Assembly (NCBI RefSeq): GCF_037440165.1
Contig: NZ_JBBIUQ010000010.1
Coordinates: 1-64,000 of the forward strand
Length of the DNA: 64,000 bases
Source of the DNA: Ignavibacterium sp037440165
GTDB lineage: Bacteria; Bacteroidota; Ignavibacteria; Ignavibacteriales; Ignavibacteriaceae
Reading direction: 5' to 3'
Below the pieces are notes generated by a model. It was not told where the DNA came from. It saw only the letters and a list, made by a program, of their open reading frames with translations, and did not search any database. Numbering within the stretch: the first letter of the stretch is position 1; each line of letters begins with the position of its first letter. This document shows positions 9,520 to 19,737 of this stretch, piece after piece. The position numbers and the translations under genes are program-made.

Positions 9520-10950
9520 TCAGCTTATAAGAAACAATAAAGCTATCTTCAGATAGTCATACTTGCCTGATGGTTTAGTTGGAATATGTTCAGTTTCTTT
9601 TATCATAACTGATTGTGGATTCAATTTATAATACTCACAGACTTTTTGTTTGATTTTCATTTCGATCGGGTCATTCGACTCAATAAGGATTTTTAATTTT
9701 TCATCTTCACCAGTACAAGCAGTTGCAATGTGAAAATTATTTTCAATCATTTTCTGAACTTCATCAAGATTGATTCTTAATCCATAAATTTTTATAAATC
9801 TTTTCATCCTGCCAGTTATGTAATAGAATTTCTCTTCATCGAAATATCCTAAATCACCTGTATGTAGAATGTAGTCAAGCTCATTTCCCTTCGCTAAATC
9901 CGAAATATCCTCAGCATATCCCAACATTACATTTGGGCCTTCGTAAACAATTTCACCAATTTGATTTGGATTTGTGATTTCTACTCCGTCTTTCATCAAT
10001 TTTAACTTACCACCAGGAATAGAAATTCCAATTGATCCAATTTTTGAACTGAGTTTTTGAAATGGCACATATGAAATTCTTGCTGTTGCTTCAGTTTGTC
10101 CGTACATCACAAAAAATCTTTTATCATTTCGAACAGCATAATCAGAAAAGAAACGAATCATTTCTTCATTTAATTTTCCACCTGCTTGTGTAAATGTTTT
10201 TAAGCTTGGCAAATCGAGTTTGTCAAATCCAGCTCTTTTCAACATCTGATAAGAGTACGGAACTCCTGCAAAAGATGTGCATTCAAATTTTTTAAAGTCA
10301 TTCCAAAACTCTTTAAAGAAAACAGTTTTATCACTTAGAACTATTGTTGAGCCTTTAATTAAATGGCTGTTAATGACAGACAAACCATAAGAATAATTAA
10401 ATGGAAGTGTTGTAATCGGTTTTTCATTCTCATCAATTTCGAGATACTCAACAATTGATTCAGCATTTGATTGAATGTTTTCAGCAGATAATCTGACAAG
10501 TTTTGGTGAACCTGTTGTTCCTGATGTTGATAACAAAACTTTAAGCGAGGGATGAATTTCGTATTCCTTTTGCTCTTTTCTAAAGTAACAGTTACTCAGA
10601 ATATTTATTGTTTTTCTTTCGTAACCATCAGGATGAATATTTTCATCAGCAATTATAACTGCAGGATGGTAAGTCTCTATTAATTCATTTATAATTTCTT
10701 CATTAAGTTTTTTATCTAGCAGTAAAACAGCATTTGTGGATTTCAGTGAGGCGATGTATGCTGCAATACTTAATATTGAATTCGAGGTAAAAAGAAAAAT
10801 AAGTTCCTTTTTATCACTTAATAGCTTTTCGGCAATTTCATCTGTCAGTTTATCGAGATTAGAATAAGTTATCTCCTTCTCTGTTTCTGCCTCGATAAGA
10901 GCAGTTTGTGTTCCGAAGTTATTAAGATTTTCCCAAAAATAATTTTTCAT
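9520..10950 (-). CDS. Second AMP-binding ligase (ANL superfamily)
   Basis: The 476-residue protein carries the P-loop STSGTTGSPK at 141-150, YGQTEATAR, a TGDLGYFDEE block, the GRMKRFIKIYGLRIN hinge and Lys463 in KPSGKYDYLK. It is shorter than the ligase at 6710 and has a shortened C-terminal subdomain ending in a hydrophobic tail (IALLFLIS). Such compact enzymes resemble stand-alone adenylation or fatty-acyl ligases. It is convergent with the operon at 3095-9265 and shares an operon with the membrane protein at 10956, 5 bases upstream. Its substrate is unknown. Confidence 0.85.
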   Translation of the reverse strand: MKNYFWENLNNFGTQTALIEAETEKEITYSNLDKLTDEIAEKLLSDKKELIFLFTSNSILSIAAYIASLKSTNAVLLLDKKLNEEIINELIETYHPAVIIADENIHPDGYERKTINILSNCYFRKEQKEYEIHPSLKVLLSTSGTTGSPKLVRLSAENIQSNAESIVEYLEIDENEKPITTLPFNYSYGLSVINSHLIKGSTIVLSDKTVFFKEFWNDFKKFECTSFAGVPYSYQMLKRAGFDKLDLPSLKTFTQAGGKLNEEMIRFFSDYAVRNDKRFFVMYGQTEATARISYVPFQKLSSKIGSIGISIPGGKLKLMKDGVEITNPNQIGEIVYEGPNVMLGYAEDISDLAKGNELDYILHTGDLGYFDEEKFYYITGRMKRFIKIYGLRINLDEVQKMIENNFHIATACTGEDEKLKILIESNDPIEMKIKQKVCEYYKLNPQSVMIKETEHIPTKPSGKYDYLKIALLFLIS

Positions 10951-10955
10951 TCTTT

Positions 10956-11405
10956 TTAGAATTTTTTTATCCTGACAAAAATCAAATAATTATAAATAAA
11001 CCATACAAGTGCACCAACAATTCGAAAGGTTTCTTCAATTAAATAGTTATTAGGTATATCAAATATCTTACCATCAGATAGTAAATCAATTATAACTGCA
11101 ATTCCCAGTAAAACAAGCGAAATAACGAGATAAATTGATTCCTTGGAGCGCAGTTGTCCAATATATTTCTTAAAGAATAACACAAACGGAATGGCACTGA
11201 CCAAATATGTTACAGTATTGGGAATATTGAAATTATCCCGAAGTAAATGATGAAGTTTAAAAATAAGGATAACCAGAATTGTAAAATGAACAATCAGAAA
11301 TAGTCTTATAAAACCTTTAAAATATTCAGCCAGCTTTGCATCAAATAAAAGAATCAGAGGAAAGATTAAAGCTGCAAGAAAAAATATTACTTTTATATAT
11401 TCCAA
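10956..11405 (-). CDS. Small integral membrane protein of unknown function
   Basis: I do not recognise a family. The 149-residue protein has about five hydrophobic segments (near residues 5-21, 30-50, 65-78, 92-108 and 128-146) and a basic C-terminus. The chosen start is a TTG at 11405. No ATG is better placed and no ribosome binding site is obvious, so the N-terminus is uncertain. It directly precedes the AMP-binding ligase at 9520 on the same strand and may anchor or transport that pathway's product. Confidence 0.6.
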   Translation of the reverse strand: MEYIKVIFFLAALIFPLILLFDAKLAEYFKGFIRLFLIVHFTILVILIFKLHHLLRDNFNIPNTVTYLVSAIPFVLFFKKYIGQLRSKESIYLVISLVLLGIAVIIDLLSDGKIFDIPNNYLIEETFRIVGALVWFIYNYLIFVRIKKF

Positions 11406-11496
11406 TACTAAGAATAATTGTTAATAACAGGGCAAACTTAAGTAATGTTTTAGTAATTTTAAGTGTTAATTTTGATTTAATTACATTCATGATTCT

Positions 11497-14400
11497 ATGA
11501 CAAGCAATTTATTAAACTCTGATAAAATTTTTGAATTTCTGGCTGAGAACGCAAACGATTTAATTTACATATACAGATTATCTCCTGAAACAAAATTCGA
11601 TTATGTAAGTCCTTCAGCCACAAGAATTACTGGTTACACTCCGGAAGAACATTACGCTGACCCTCAGCTTGGATTTAAATTAGTTCATCCGGATGATTTA
11701 CTAATTCTAAAAAATTTTCTGGATAAAAAAATTATTACCGAGCCTATCGTTTTAAGGTGGAAGAAAAAAGATGGGACAATCATCTGGACTGAGCAAATTA
11801 ACACACCAATTTATGATGAATCAGGTGAGATCATAGCCATTCAAGGTATTGCAAGAGATATTACGAAAAGAAAACTTGATGAAGAGAAATTAATTCAGAG
11901 TGAATCATTAAATAAATATCTGTTTGATAATAACCCACTGCCAATGTGGATTTATGATCTTGAAACGCTGAGATTTTTAGCTGTTAACACCGCTGCTCTC
12001 CAAAAATATGGATATACAAAAGATGAATTCTTATCGTTAACTCTTTTTGATATTTGTCCCGAAGATGAAATACCTACACTTATAAAAAATATTTCTGAAT
12101 CATTTGATGAATTACAAAACTCAAAACCATGGCGCCATAAGCTGAAAGATGGTTCTATAATTTATGTTGAAATTTCCTCTCACAGCATTTCATATCAGGG
12201 AAGAAATGCAAGACTGGTTCTATCGCACGATATAACTGAACAATATGTTGCTCAGGAAAAAATTAAAAATTTAACTCGCGTATATGCCGTTTTGAGTGAG
12301 GTTAATCAGACTATCGTTCGTGTAAATGAGAAGCAAAAATTGTTCAATGAGATTTGTAAAATCATAGTTGAGATCGGACAATTTAAGATGGCTTGGATCG
12401 GTATTCTTGATGAAGAGACACTAAAAGTCAAACCAGCGGCTTTTTATGGAACAGCTGAGGATTATCTTGAGAAGATTGAAATTAATTTAAATGACAATAA
12501 ATTAAGTAACGGACCAACAGGAAAAGTATTCAAAGAAAATCGTTACATCATATTAAATGATTTTCCAAATAACGAGTCTGTAAGCCGATGGAAAGCCCTT
12601 GCAGAAAAACATAACATCAAATCATCCGCTTCATTTCCAATTAAAGTATTTAATAAAACAATTGCTGCACTTAATATTTATTCTGAGATTCTGAATTTCT
12701 TTAACGATGATGAGATAAAACTTCTGGATGAACTTTCAAAAGATATTTCCTTTGCACTAGAGTTCATGGAAAATGAATCCGAGAAAGAAAAAATAAGATC
12801 AGAACTTGAATATCAGGCAAATCTTTTATCAAATGTAAATGATGCAATTGTTGCGACAGACCGAAACCTCAGAATTACTTACTGGAATGAGGCTGCAGAA
12901 CAGATATATGGAATTAAAAAAAATGAGGCAATCGGGAAATACACCAGAGATGTTCTACATACTCAATATATCGGCTTATCAAGAGATGATATTCTTCAGA
13001 AATTATCTATTGAAGGTAAATACTCTACGAAAGCAATTCAGTATCATAAATCCGGTAAAAAACTTTACATCGATGCAAAAGGTTTTACTGTAAAAGATAA
13101 ATACGGTAATCTTATTGGCTATGCGAGTATTAACAGAGATATAACTATTAACTACGAAGCAGAAATGCAGCTTCGTGAAAGTGAAGAGAAATTCAGAGCA
13201 TTGGCTGAATCTACTCCTGCGGCAATCTTCATTTATCAGGGTGAATACTTCCAATACCTGAACCCAGCAGCTGAAAATTTAACCGGATACAAACTAAATG
13301 AAATTTATGGAATGAAATTTTACGAACTTGTTCATCCTGACCATCGCCAGATTGTAATGGAGCGAGGATTAAAAGGACAATTAGGTGAAGAAGTTGAAAA
13401 CAGATTTACATTTAAGATTTTAAGAAAAGATGGGCAATCACGCTGGGTTGATTTTGGTGCTGAGATAATTGAATACAAAGGAAAACCTGCAGGTATTGGA
13501 ACGGCGTATGATATCACTGATAGAATTATGTTTGAAGAATCACTTAAGGAAAGTGAAGAGAAGTATCGTTTGCTTGTTGAAAATCAGACAGACCTGGTTG
13601 TTAAAGTGGATCTTGAGGGAAGATTTTTATTCGTAAGCGAATCCTATTGTAAGACATTTGGAAAGTCTCAGGAAGAATTATTGAATAACAAGTTTCTGCC
13701 GCTCGTTCATCCGGATGACAGAGAAAGCACAATTAAGGAGATGGAGAAACTCTACTCGCATCCTTACTCCTGTTATATTGAACAGAGAGCATTAACGGTT
13801 GATGGCTGGAGATGGTTTAGCTGGGTTGACACAATGGTATTTGATGATAAAGGAAAACCTGCTGCAATAATCGGTGTTGGAAGAGATATAACTGAAAAGA
13901 AAATTGCCGAAATAGCTTTGCGCGAGAGTCAGATTGAGCTGAAAAAATCTGAAGAGATGCTGAGATCATTAACGCAAAAGCTGCAGAAAATTCGTGAAGA
14001 AGAAAGAGCACGAATTGCAATGGAACTTCACGATGAACTTGGACAGGTTTTAACTGCAATTAAAATTGACCTAAATTCTTTTATTAAAAAACCACCATAC
14101 AAAAAAGATATTCCCGAACGGGTTGCTCCGCTTATTTCGCTTGTTGAGGAGACAATTGATACTGTAAGAAAAATTTCTTCGGAACTTAGACCAGTTGTTC
14201 TCGACCGATTAGGATTGTTACCTGCAATTGAATGGCAGATTGAAGAAATTAAGAAAAGAATGAATATTAATTTCTTATCGAATTTTCCCGAGGGTATTAG
14301 TGGATTAGACAAAGATCTTGAAATAGTAATCTTCAGATCTTTTCAGGAAATAATGACTAATATTGCGCGCCACTCAAAAGCAACCGAAGTAATCGTGAAT

Positions 14401-14598
14401 ATTTTTGTTGAAAATAATATTTTTAACTTGTTCGTAAAAGACAACGGCAAGGGATTTAAGGAAGAGGAATTAAAAGGTAAAAAGGGGTTAGGATTGCTTG
14501 GAATCAGAGAACGTATAAAATCAACCGGCGGTGTTTGTGAAATTAAAAGCGCGCCTAATCTTGGTGCTGAAGTAAATATTCAAATTCCGTTACAATAA
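11497..14598 (+). CDS. Multi-PAS/GAF NarL-type sensor histidine kinase
   Basis: The 1033-residue cytoplasmic sensor has no membrane segment. PAS domains lie at about 10-125 and 145-255, a GAF domain at about 270-425, and three further PAS domains between about 440 and 815, each ending in a DITE/DITD/DITK-like block. A short coiled coil leads to a HisKA_3 dimerisation domain with phospho-acceptor His845 in MELHDELGQVLTAIK. An HATPase domain follows, with DNGKGF and GLGLLGIRERI near the C-terminus. The LuxR-type regulator 16 bases downstream is its probable partner. The signal is unknown; several PAS pockets suggest small-ligand or redox sensing. Confidence 0.92.
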   Translation: MTSNLLNSDKIFEFLAENANDLIYIYRLSPETKFDYVSPSATRITGYTPEEHYADPQLGFKLVHPDDLLILKNFLDKKIITEPIVLRWKKKDGTIIWTEQINTPIYDESGEIIAIQGIARDITKRKLDEEKLIQSESLNKYLFDNNPLPMWIYDLETLRFLAVNTAALQKYGYTKDEFLSLTLFDICPEDEIPTLIKNISESFDELQNSKPWRHKLKDGSIIYVEISSHSISYQGRNARLVLSHDITEQYVAQEKIKNLTRVYAVLSEVNQTIVRVNEKQKLFNEICKIIVEIGQFKMAWIGILDEETLKVKPAAFYGTAEDYLEKIEINLNDNKLSNGPTGKVFKENRYIILNDFPNNESVSRWKALAEKHNIKSSASFPIKVFNKTIAALNIYSEILNFFNDDEIKLLDELSKDISFALEFMENESEKEKIRSELEYQANLLSNVNDAIVATDRNLRITYWNEAAEQIYGIKKNEAIGKYTRDVLHTQYIGLSRDDILQKLSIEGKYSTKAIQYHKSGKKLYIDAKGFTVKDKYGNLIGYASINRDITINYEAEMQLRESEEKFRALAESTPAAIFIYQGEYFQYLNPAAENLTGYKLNEIYGMKFYELVHPDHRQIVMERGLKGQLGEEVENRFTFKILRKDGQSRWVDFGAEIIEYKGKPAGIGTAYDITDRIMFEESLKESEEKYRLLVENQTDLVVKVDLEGRFLFVSESYCKTFGKSQEELLNNKFLPLVHPDDRESTIKEMEKLYSHPYSCYIEQRALTVDGWRWFSWVDTMVFDDKGKPAAIIGVGRDITEKKIAEIALRESQIELKKSEEMLRSLTQKLQKIREEERARIAMELHDELGQVLTAIKIDLNSFIKKPPYKKDIPERVAPLISLVEETIDTVRKISSELRPVVLDRLGLLPAIEWQIEEIKKRMNINFLSNFPEGISGLDKDLEIVIFRSFQEIMTNIARHSKATEVIVNIFVENNIFNLFVKDNGKGFKEEELKGKKGLGLLGIRERIKSTGGVCEIKSAPNLGAEVNIQIPLQ

Positions 14599-14614
14599 AT
14601 TCAGGGATATAAAA

Positions 14615-15262
14615 TTGAAAACTTCTAAAAAATTTAATGTACTTCTTGCGGATGACCATAATATTGTTCGACATGGTCTCAAGAAAATTCTTGAGGATGA
14701 ATTCACAGAAGTTTTTGTTGGTGAAGCTTCTCGTGATACTCAAGTTTTTGATCAGCTGAATCAGCATAAGTGGGATTTGGTTATTCTTGATATAAATATG
14801 CCTGGCAAAAGCGGACTGGAAATTCTGAAGGATATTAAATCATTATATCCCGAACTGCCAGTACTGATTTTAAGTATGTATCCTGAAGAGCAATTTGCAT
14901 TAAGAGTAATGAAATCAGGTGCTTCTGGTTATGTTAGAAAAGACAGCGCACCAGAGGAACTTGTTAATGCAGTAAATGAAATCTTAAACGGAAGAAAATA
15001 TCTTTCAACAGTTGTAATGGATATTCTTTCTGATAGTGTTAAAAAAGGCGGTAAGACAGAACTGAATGAAATTTTATCTGACAGAGAATATGAAATTTTT
15101 ATGCTTATCGCTCAGGGCAAAACTATATCCGAAATTGCTGAGATTCTTTCTTTAAGTGTTAAAACTGTAAGTACTCACCGAACCCACATACTCGAAAAAA
15201 CTAAACTGAAAAACAATGCTGATATTGTGATGTACGCTGTGAGAAATAAGCTTCTACAATAA
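14615..15262 (+). CDS. NarL/FixJ-type response regulator
   Basis: An N-terminal receiver domain with phospho-acceptor Asp59 (LVILDINMPGKSG) is followed by a LuxR/GerE helix-turn-helix over about residues 148-212, including KTISEIAEILSLSVKTVSTH. The start is a TTG at 14615, supported by an AGGGA ribosome binding site at about 14603-14607. No ATG fits the conserved N-terminus. It forms a two-component pair with the kinase immediately upstream. It meets the convergent hybrid kinase gene with only 7 bases between the stops. The target genes are unknown. Confidence 0.92.
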   Translation: MKTSKKFNVLLADDHNIVRHGLKKILEDEFTEVFVGEASRDTQVFDQLNQHKWDLVILDINMPGKSGLEILKDIKSLYPELPVLILSMYPEEQFALRVMKSGASGYVRKDSAPEELVNAVNEILNGRKYLSTVVMDILSDSVKKGGKTELNEILSDREYEIFMLIAQGKTISEIAEILSLSVKTVSTHRTHILEKTKLKNNADIVMYAVRNKLLQ

Positions 15263-15269
15263 ACAGGGA

Positions 15270-17738
15270 TTAAATCACTTCTCTTAAGTATTGATTTATT
15301 TCATTCAAAAGCTCATTCCTTTGTATTGGTTTAGGAATGTAACCATTAAAACCTTCTTCAATAAATTTATTTTTATCTTCATCAAAAGTGAAAGCTGTAA
15401 GTGCTACTATCGGAACACTTTTGTACTCATCCCGGAAACGCATTTTTTTCATCACTTCTATTCCACTTTCACCGTTCTTTAAACTTATATCCATCAGAAT
15501 AAGATCATATAAATATTTCTCGCTCAGATCAAATGCCTGATGAGAATCATAAGCAATGTCTGTATTAACAACACTTTTAAGATAATGTTTAAGAACTTCT
15601 GCATTAAGCGGATTGTCTTCAACTATCAGAATTCTTTTCCCTTCAAGTGCCGAGATGAAATTTTCTTTTTTATCCTCTTGGAATTTTTTATTTGTAAACT
15701 CAAACGGAATGTGAACTGAAAATCTTGAACCGATACCTTTCTCACTTTCAACACAAATTTTTCCTTTGAGCAATTCAATCATTTTCTTAGTGATTGTTAG
15801 GCCAAGTCCGGAGCCCTGATATGATCTTGAAAGTCCTTCACTTCCCTGTCTGAATGCTTCAAAGATTGTATTTAATTTTTCCTGTTCAATTCCGATTCCT
15901 GTATCCGCTACATCAATAATCAACCAGTTCTCATTTTCGTTTTTATTAAATCTAACACTCAGTGTTACACTTCCCTGATTAGTGTATTTGAAAGCGTTAT
16001 CAAGAAGCTGATTTAAAATTTTCTTCAACAAAAATTCATCGGATTTAATTACAACATCCTGATCTGGTTCAACTACCTCAAACAAAAGATTTTTTTCTTT
16101 GGCAACCGGATAAAACTTATGCTGAACTGTTTTTAGCAGTTCTACAATGCTTAAATCATTACTTTGCAGTTTCCTTGAATCTGATTGTAAATCAGACAAT
16201 TCAATTATTGAATCAAGAGTATTAAGCAATCTATTGCTTGCAAATAGAATCTTATCAGTAAGTTCATCAATTGCTTCTCTGGGGGTTTCTTCTTTAAGAA
16301 TCTGAGTGAATCCTAAAATTGCATTTAGCGGAGTTCTTATTTCGTGATTAATATTTCCAAGAAGGTAGTTTTTGAAATTTATACTTTCTCTGCTCTTTTG
16401 ATAAGCATTTTGCAGTTCAAGCTCTAAAAGTTTTTTCTCAGTAATATCTTCTGCTATTCCAAATATCTGTTTTGAGTTGCCTGATATGTCCTCAACTACT
16501 CTGGTCTTTATGTTTATCCATCTGATTGTGTCATTTGGTTTCACAATTCTAAATTCAGTTTGAATTACCGGATTTTTTGTTTTAACATATTCACGTATCA
16601 AATGGAAAATTTTATTTCTGTCTTCCGGGTCAACAGCATCAAACCATAATCTCTGATTAGCTAATGCTGACTCCCTTTTAATTCCCCAGATTTTATTAAA
16701 TCCTTCACTCAGATAAGTAATTTTTGGTTTTGAATTGTTAATATCAAAAGTGAAGAAAACTACATCCAGACTTCCGGCTATTTGCTTCAGACGAAATTCC
16801 TTTATTTTTAATTCCTCTTCTATCTTCACAGCTTCTGTAACATCTCTTATTGTTTCAATAACTTTTTCAACTTCACCATTTTCATTGGTAAAAGGAGAAA
16901 AGAGTATATCAACATATTTCATCTTCCCGTCATCAGTCAGATGTTTGTGTCTTACTTGTTTAGATTTTCCTGATTTCATTACTTCCTGAAGAGGACACTC
17001 CTCACCGTACAAGTTACAAGGTTTATCAAATCCGTGTGAAACCGTATAACATTTAGCACCAAGAACTTCCTCAGTTTTTTTATCAGCGATTTTAAGTCTG
17101 CTATTGTTCACATCAACGATGTTATAATTTTTATCAATTACTATTATGTCTTCATACATACAGTGAAGTAATGTTTTGAGATATTTTTCCTTATCAAAAT
17201 TTAAGTACGCAGCCGCTGATTGGGAATTATCGTCAGAATTTATTCTGCTAAGTTTTATTGCAATGTCCTGAACTAATTCTTTTAACAGAAGTTGAGTTTC
17301 TTCTGTAATGTTTGAAAGATTTCTAATGAGAATGTTGAAATGTCCAAATAAAAAGTTATTATATTCAATTGGTGAAGAAAAGATTGCCGCAGAGTTTTTT
17401 TCTTCAAAATATTTTCTGAAAACATTTGCACATCTGTCATTTTCGTCAGAATTGATTTGATGTATGCTGCCGTTCAATCTGACTTTTTTAAGGTTATCAC
17501 ATTCTGAAAAATGTTGAGCTATAAGATGGCAATCCGGATTCTTAAAAATATTTCCTCTTGAGTAGCAGATTGTTTTATTTTTAATGTATTGCTCCGATAG
17601 TTCAACCCAAACAAAAACGAACTCTTCTTCGTTTGAAAGTACTTTACATACTGAATCAAGCAGCTGACAGGATTCCTCAGTATTGCCAATGATTCTGTAA
17701 AGGCGTTGAATAATAGATGCAAAACAGTTTTGATTCAT
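15270..17738 (-). CDS. Hybrid sensor histidine kinase with Cys-rich PAS domain and C-terminal receiver
   Basis: The 822-residue protein starts with a GAF-like region (about 1-170). A PAS domain follows (about 195-305) with a conspicuous Cys/His cluster: CYTVSH, then PCNLYGEECPL. A second PAS spans about 310-430. The HisKA H-box INHEIRTPLNAILGF places His at about 464. The HATPase has DTGIGI and GSGLGLTITKKM. A receiver with LILMDISLKNGESG occupies the last 120 residues. Phosphate probably passes from His to the receiver Asp and then to an Hpt protein; one is encoded at 23129. No membrane segment is present. Confidence 0.9.
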   Translation of the reverse strand: MNQNCFASIIQRLYRIIGNTEESCQLLDSVCKVLSNEEEFVFVWVELSEQYIKNKTICYSRGNIFKNPDCHLIAQHFSECDNLKKVRLNGSIHQINSDENDRCANVFRKYFEEKNSAAIFSSPIEYNNFLFGHFNILIRNLSNITEETQLLLKELVQDIAIKLSRINSDDNSQSAAAYLNFDKEKYLKTLLHCMYEDIIVIDKNYNIVDVNNSRLKIADKKTEEVLGAKCYTVSHGFDKPCNLYGEECPLQEVMKSGKSKQVRHKHLTDDGKMKYVDILFSPFTNENGEVEKVIETIRDVTEAVKIEEELKIKEFRLKQIAGSLDVVFFTFDINNSKPKITYLSEGFNKIWGIKRESALANQRLWFDAVDPEDRNKIFHLIREYVKTKNPVIQTEFRIVKPNDTIRWINIKTRVVEDISGNSKQIFGIAEDITEKKLLELELQNAYQKSRESINFKNYLLGNINHEIRTPLNAILGFTQILKEETPREAIDELTDKILFASNRLLNTLDSIIELSDLQSDSRKLQSNDLSIVELLKTVQHKFYPVAKEKNLLFEVVEPDQDVVIKSDEFLLKKILNQLLDNAFKYTNQGSVTLSVRFNKNENENWLIIDVADTGIGIEQEKLNTIFEAFRQGSEGLSRSYQGSGLGLTITKKMIELLKGKICVESEKGIGSRFSVHIPFEFTNKKFQEDKKENFISALEGKRILIVEDNPLNAEVLKHYLKSVVNTDIAYDSHQAFDLSEKYLYDLILMDISLKNGESGIEVMKKMRFRDEYKSVPIVALTAFTFDEDKNKFIEEGFNGYIPKPIQRNELLNEINQYLREVI

Positions 17739-17942
17739 TATTTATAGTTGAGATTTATTTAGTACTGGTAATTCTACTTTTGTGCCAGTTATTTAATTGT
17801 ACTCACAATAATAATCTGTTGGCCTATTCAACATAATTTCCATAAAATTTAATAAGCTCTGCACAAGAAATAATGTTTTGTATTTACATTGTAGAAAATT
17901 TTTCTAAATTGTAAATATTTTTTGCAGTTGAAAGCAATAAAA

Positions 17943-19427
17943 TCAGGAGTGAAAAACCGGAAGAGTAAAATGAAAAGTAGTGCCTTCGCCAACTTTGCTT
18001 TCAACCCAAATTTTTCCGCCGTGTTTTCTGATAAAGTCACGACAAAGAATTATTCCCAAACCTGAGCCCTTTTCGTTTTGAGTGCCGGGAGTTGTAAAAC
18101 TTTTATCAAGTTCAAACAGGTTTTTTAAATTTTCATCATCAATACCAACACCATTGTCTTTTACTGAAACTTTAATTTCATCACCACTTAATTCAGATGA
18201 GATTTCTATTCTGCCTCCAACTCTTGTAAACTTAATTGCATTTGAAGTAAGATTGTTCATCACAGAATAAATCATATTTTCATCTGCATAGGCAATATGA
18301 TTCTCATCAGTTGAATTTATTAACTCAATTTCCTTATGCTCAGCATTCGATTTAAGAAGCTGAAAAACATTATTTACCAGCGAATAAATTTTTACATCAG
18401 CAGGATTATATTGGATTTTTCCTGTTTGAAGCCGAGACCATTCAAGTAAATTGGAGAGCAGTTTTACAGTCTGTCTTGAAATATCAACTATGTTTGTTGA
18501 GTACTCTTTAATTTCGGATAATTCAAGATCGTCAATATCTTCTGACAGAATTTCTGCATAACCAATCAAACCGATAAGAGGTGTTCTCAAATCGTGTGCA
18601 ATTATCGAAAAGAATTTATCCTTTGAAGCATTTGCTTGTTTCAAATCTTCGGTAACTTTTCTTAACTGAGATTCTGCTTCTTTCTGTAAAGTAATATCGC
18701 GCAATAACATCAATACTTCTTTTTCATGATTAACAACTATTCGAGCTTCATAAAATATATCTTTGTTTTCTGCCTTAACGGAAAATTCAACAGATGAAAG
18801 CTGATTATTTTCCAGAGTGGTTTTGATTGCCGTAATTAGTTTTTCGGTTACTGATTTTGGAAATACTGAATTTATTTTTTTCCCGATCAGCAAAGCAGGA
18901 TTCTTAAAGAAGCTTGAATGTGAATTAAACTTGCTATCAAGCAAAACTCCTTCGGATGATACAATGAATAAAATGTCAGGCAGAGCTTTAAGAATCTGAT
19001 AATCTCGTGTCTGACAATTTTTTATAAGTTGTTCAACAATTTTTTTATCAGTCTGGTCCTCAATAATGCAATCGAAATATTCCGGATCAGAAGAACTATT
19101 AAAAACCGGATGAACAAATTCTTTTAAGAATACTACTTTACCATTTTTATTAAACCATTCAGACTCTATAAAATCAGTCTTAAATTCCTGATTCAAATGC
19201 TTAAAGTATTTTTGCGTATCAAAGTTATTTCGAAAGAGATAATTGATATTATATGTTTCAATCAAATCATAAAATGAATCAAGGTTCAGAAATCTCAATA
19301 AAGTATTATTTGCATAAACAGGAGTGCCTTTTGCACTTATTCTAATAATTCCTAATGCGTTATGATTGAGAATTGAATTCCCTATCTGATGTAAATGATT
19401 TCCGATTATTTCTTTTTCAAGCTGCAT
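17943..19427 (-). CDS. PAS-domain sensor histidine kinase
   Basis: The 494-residue cytoplasmic kinase has two PAS-like domains (about 15-130 and 145-255) and a short coiled coil. The HisKA H-box FFSIIAHDLRTPLIGLIGY places His near residue 277. The HATPase domain carries DNGVGIDDENL, GSGLGIILCRDFIRKHGG and the G2 region. It lies between the hybrid kinase gene (204-base spacer, nothing recognised) and the flagellar locus, transcribed in the flagellar direction. No receiver is attached, so the stand-alone receivers at 21100 or 20444 are possible partners by proximity only. Confidence 0.9.
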   Translation of the reverse strand: MQLEKEIIGNHLHQIGNSILNHNALGIIRISAKGTPVYANNTLLRFLNLDSFYDLIETYNINYLFRNNFDTQKYFKHLNQEFKTDFIESEWFNKNGKVVFLKEFVHPVFNSSSDPEYFDCIIEDQTDKKIVEQLIKNCQTRDYQILKALPDILFIVSSEGVLLDSKFNSHSSFFKNPALLIGKKINSVFPKSVTEKLITAIKTTLENNQLSSVEFSVKAENKDIFYEARIVVNHEKEVLMLLRDITLQKEAESQLRKVTEDLKQANASKDKFFSIIAHDLRTPLIGLIGYAEILSEDIDDLELSEIKEYSTNIVDISRQTVKLLSNLLEWSRLQTGKIQYNPADVKIYSLVNNVFQLLKSNAEHKEIELINSTDENHIAYADENMIYSVMNNLTSNAIKFTRVGGRIEISSELSGDEIKVSVKDNGVGIDDENLKNLFELDKSFTTPGTQNEKGSGLGIILCRDFIRKHGGKIWVESKVGEGTTFHFTLPVFHS

Positions 19428-19737
19428 AATTTAATTCAAAATTTGTGTGAATTAGGCAAGTTCAATGCCATCAAAGAATTTTATTACTGGCTTTAACAAA
19501 TAATTATTCTGTTGTAATCTGATGTTTGAATGAAGCTTTTTTGTTGAAATATGATCACATCATTTTCATAATTATGTTATATTCTGTTGAATAGTAAACA
19601 GTTGGCTATAAGTAGGATTACTTTTGAGGTAATTCGAAAATTATTCTGCCTGATCCAAAAGATAACTTTAATCGGTTTAATTTTCCTTCATGTTGCATTT
19701 ACATTCAGGGAGAGATTTACTTGCAAATTAATGCCGG
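19428..19737. other. Intergenic stretch, 310 bases, no gene supported
   Basis: This AT-rich spacer separates the PAS kinase from the last gene of the flagellar operon. It should contain the kinase promoter and the end of the flagellar transcript. I see no convincing intrinsic terminator, RNA gene or promoter. A 65-codon frame on the plus strand lacks a ribosome binding site and family features. Confidence 0.5.

Noticed and set aside
11467..11474. TAATTTTG, matching the Bacteroidetes-type -7 box ahead of the large kinase
   Set aside because: No -33 TTG at proper distance, and such octamers are frequent by chance in this AT-rich DNA.
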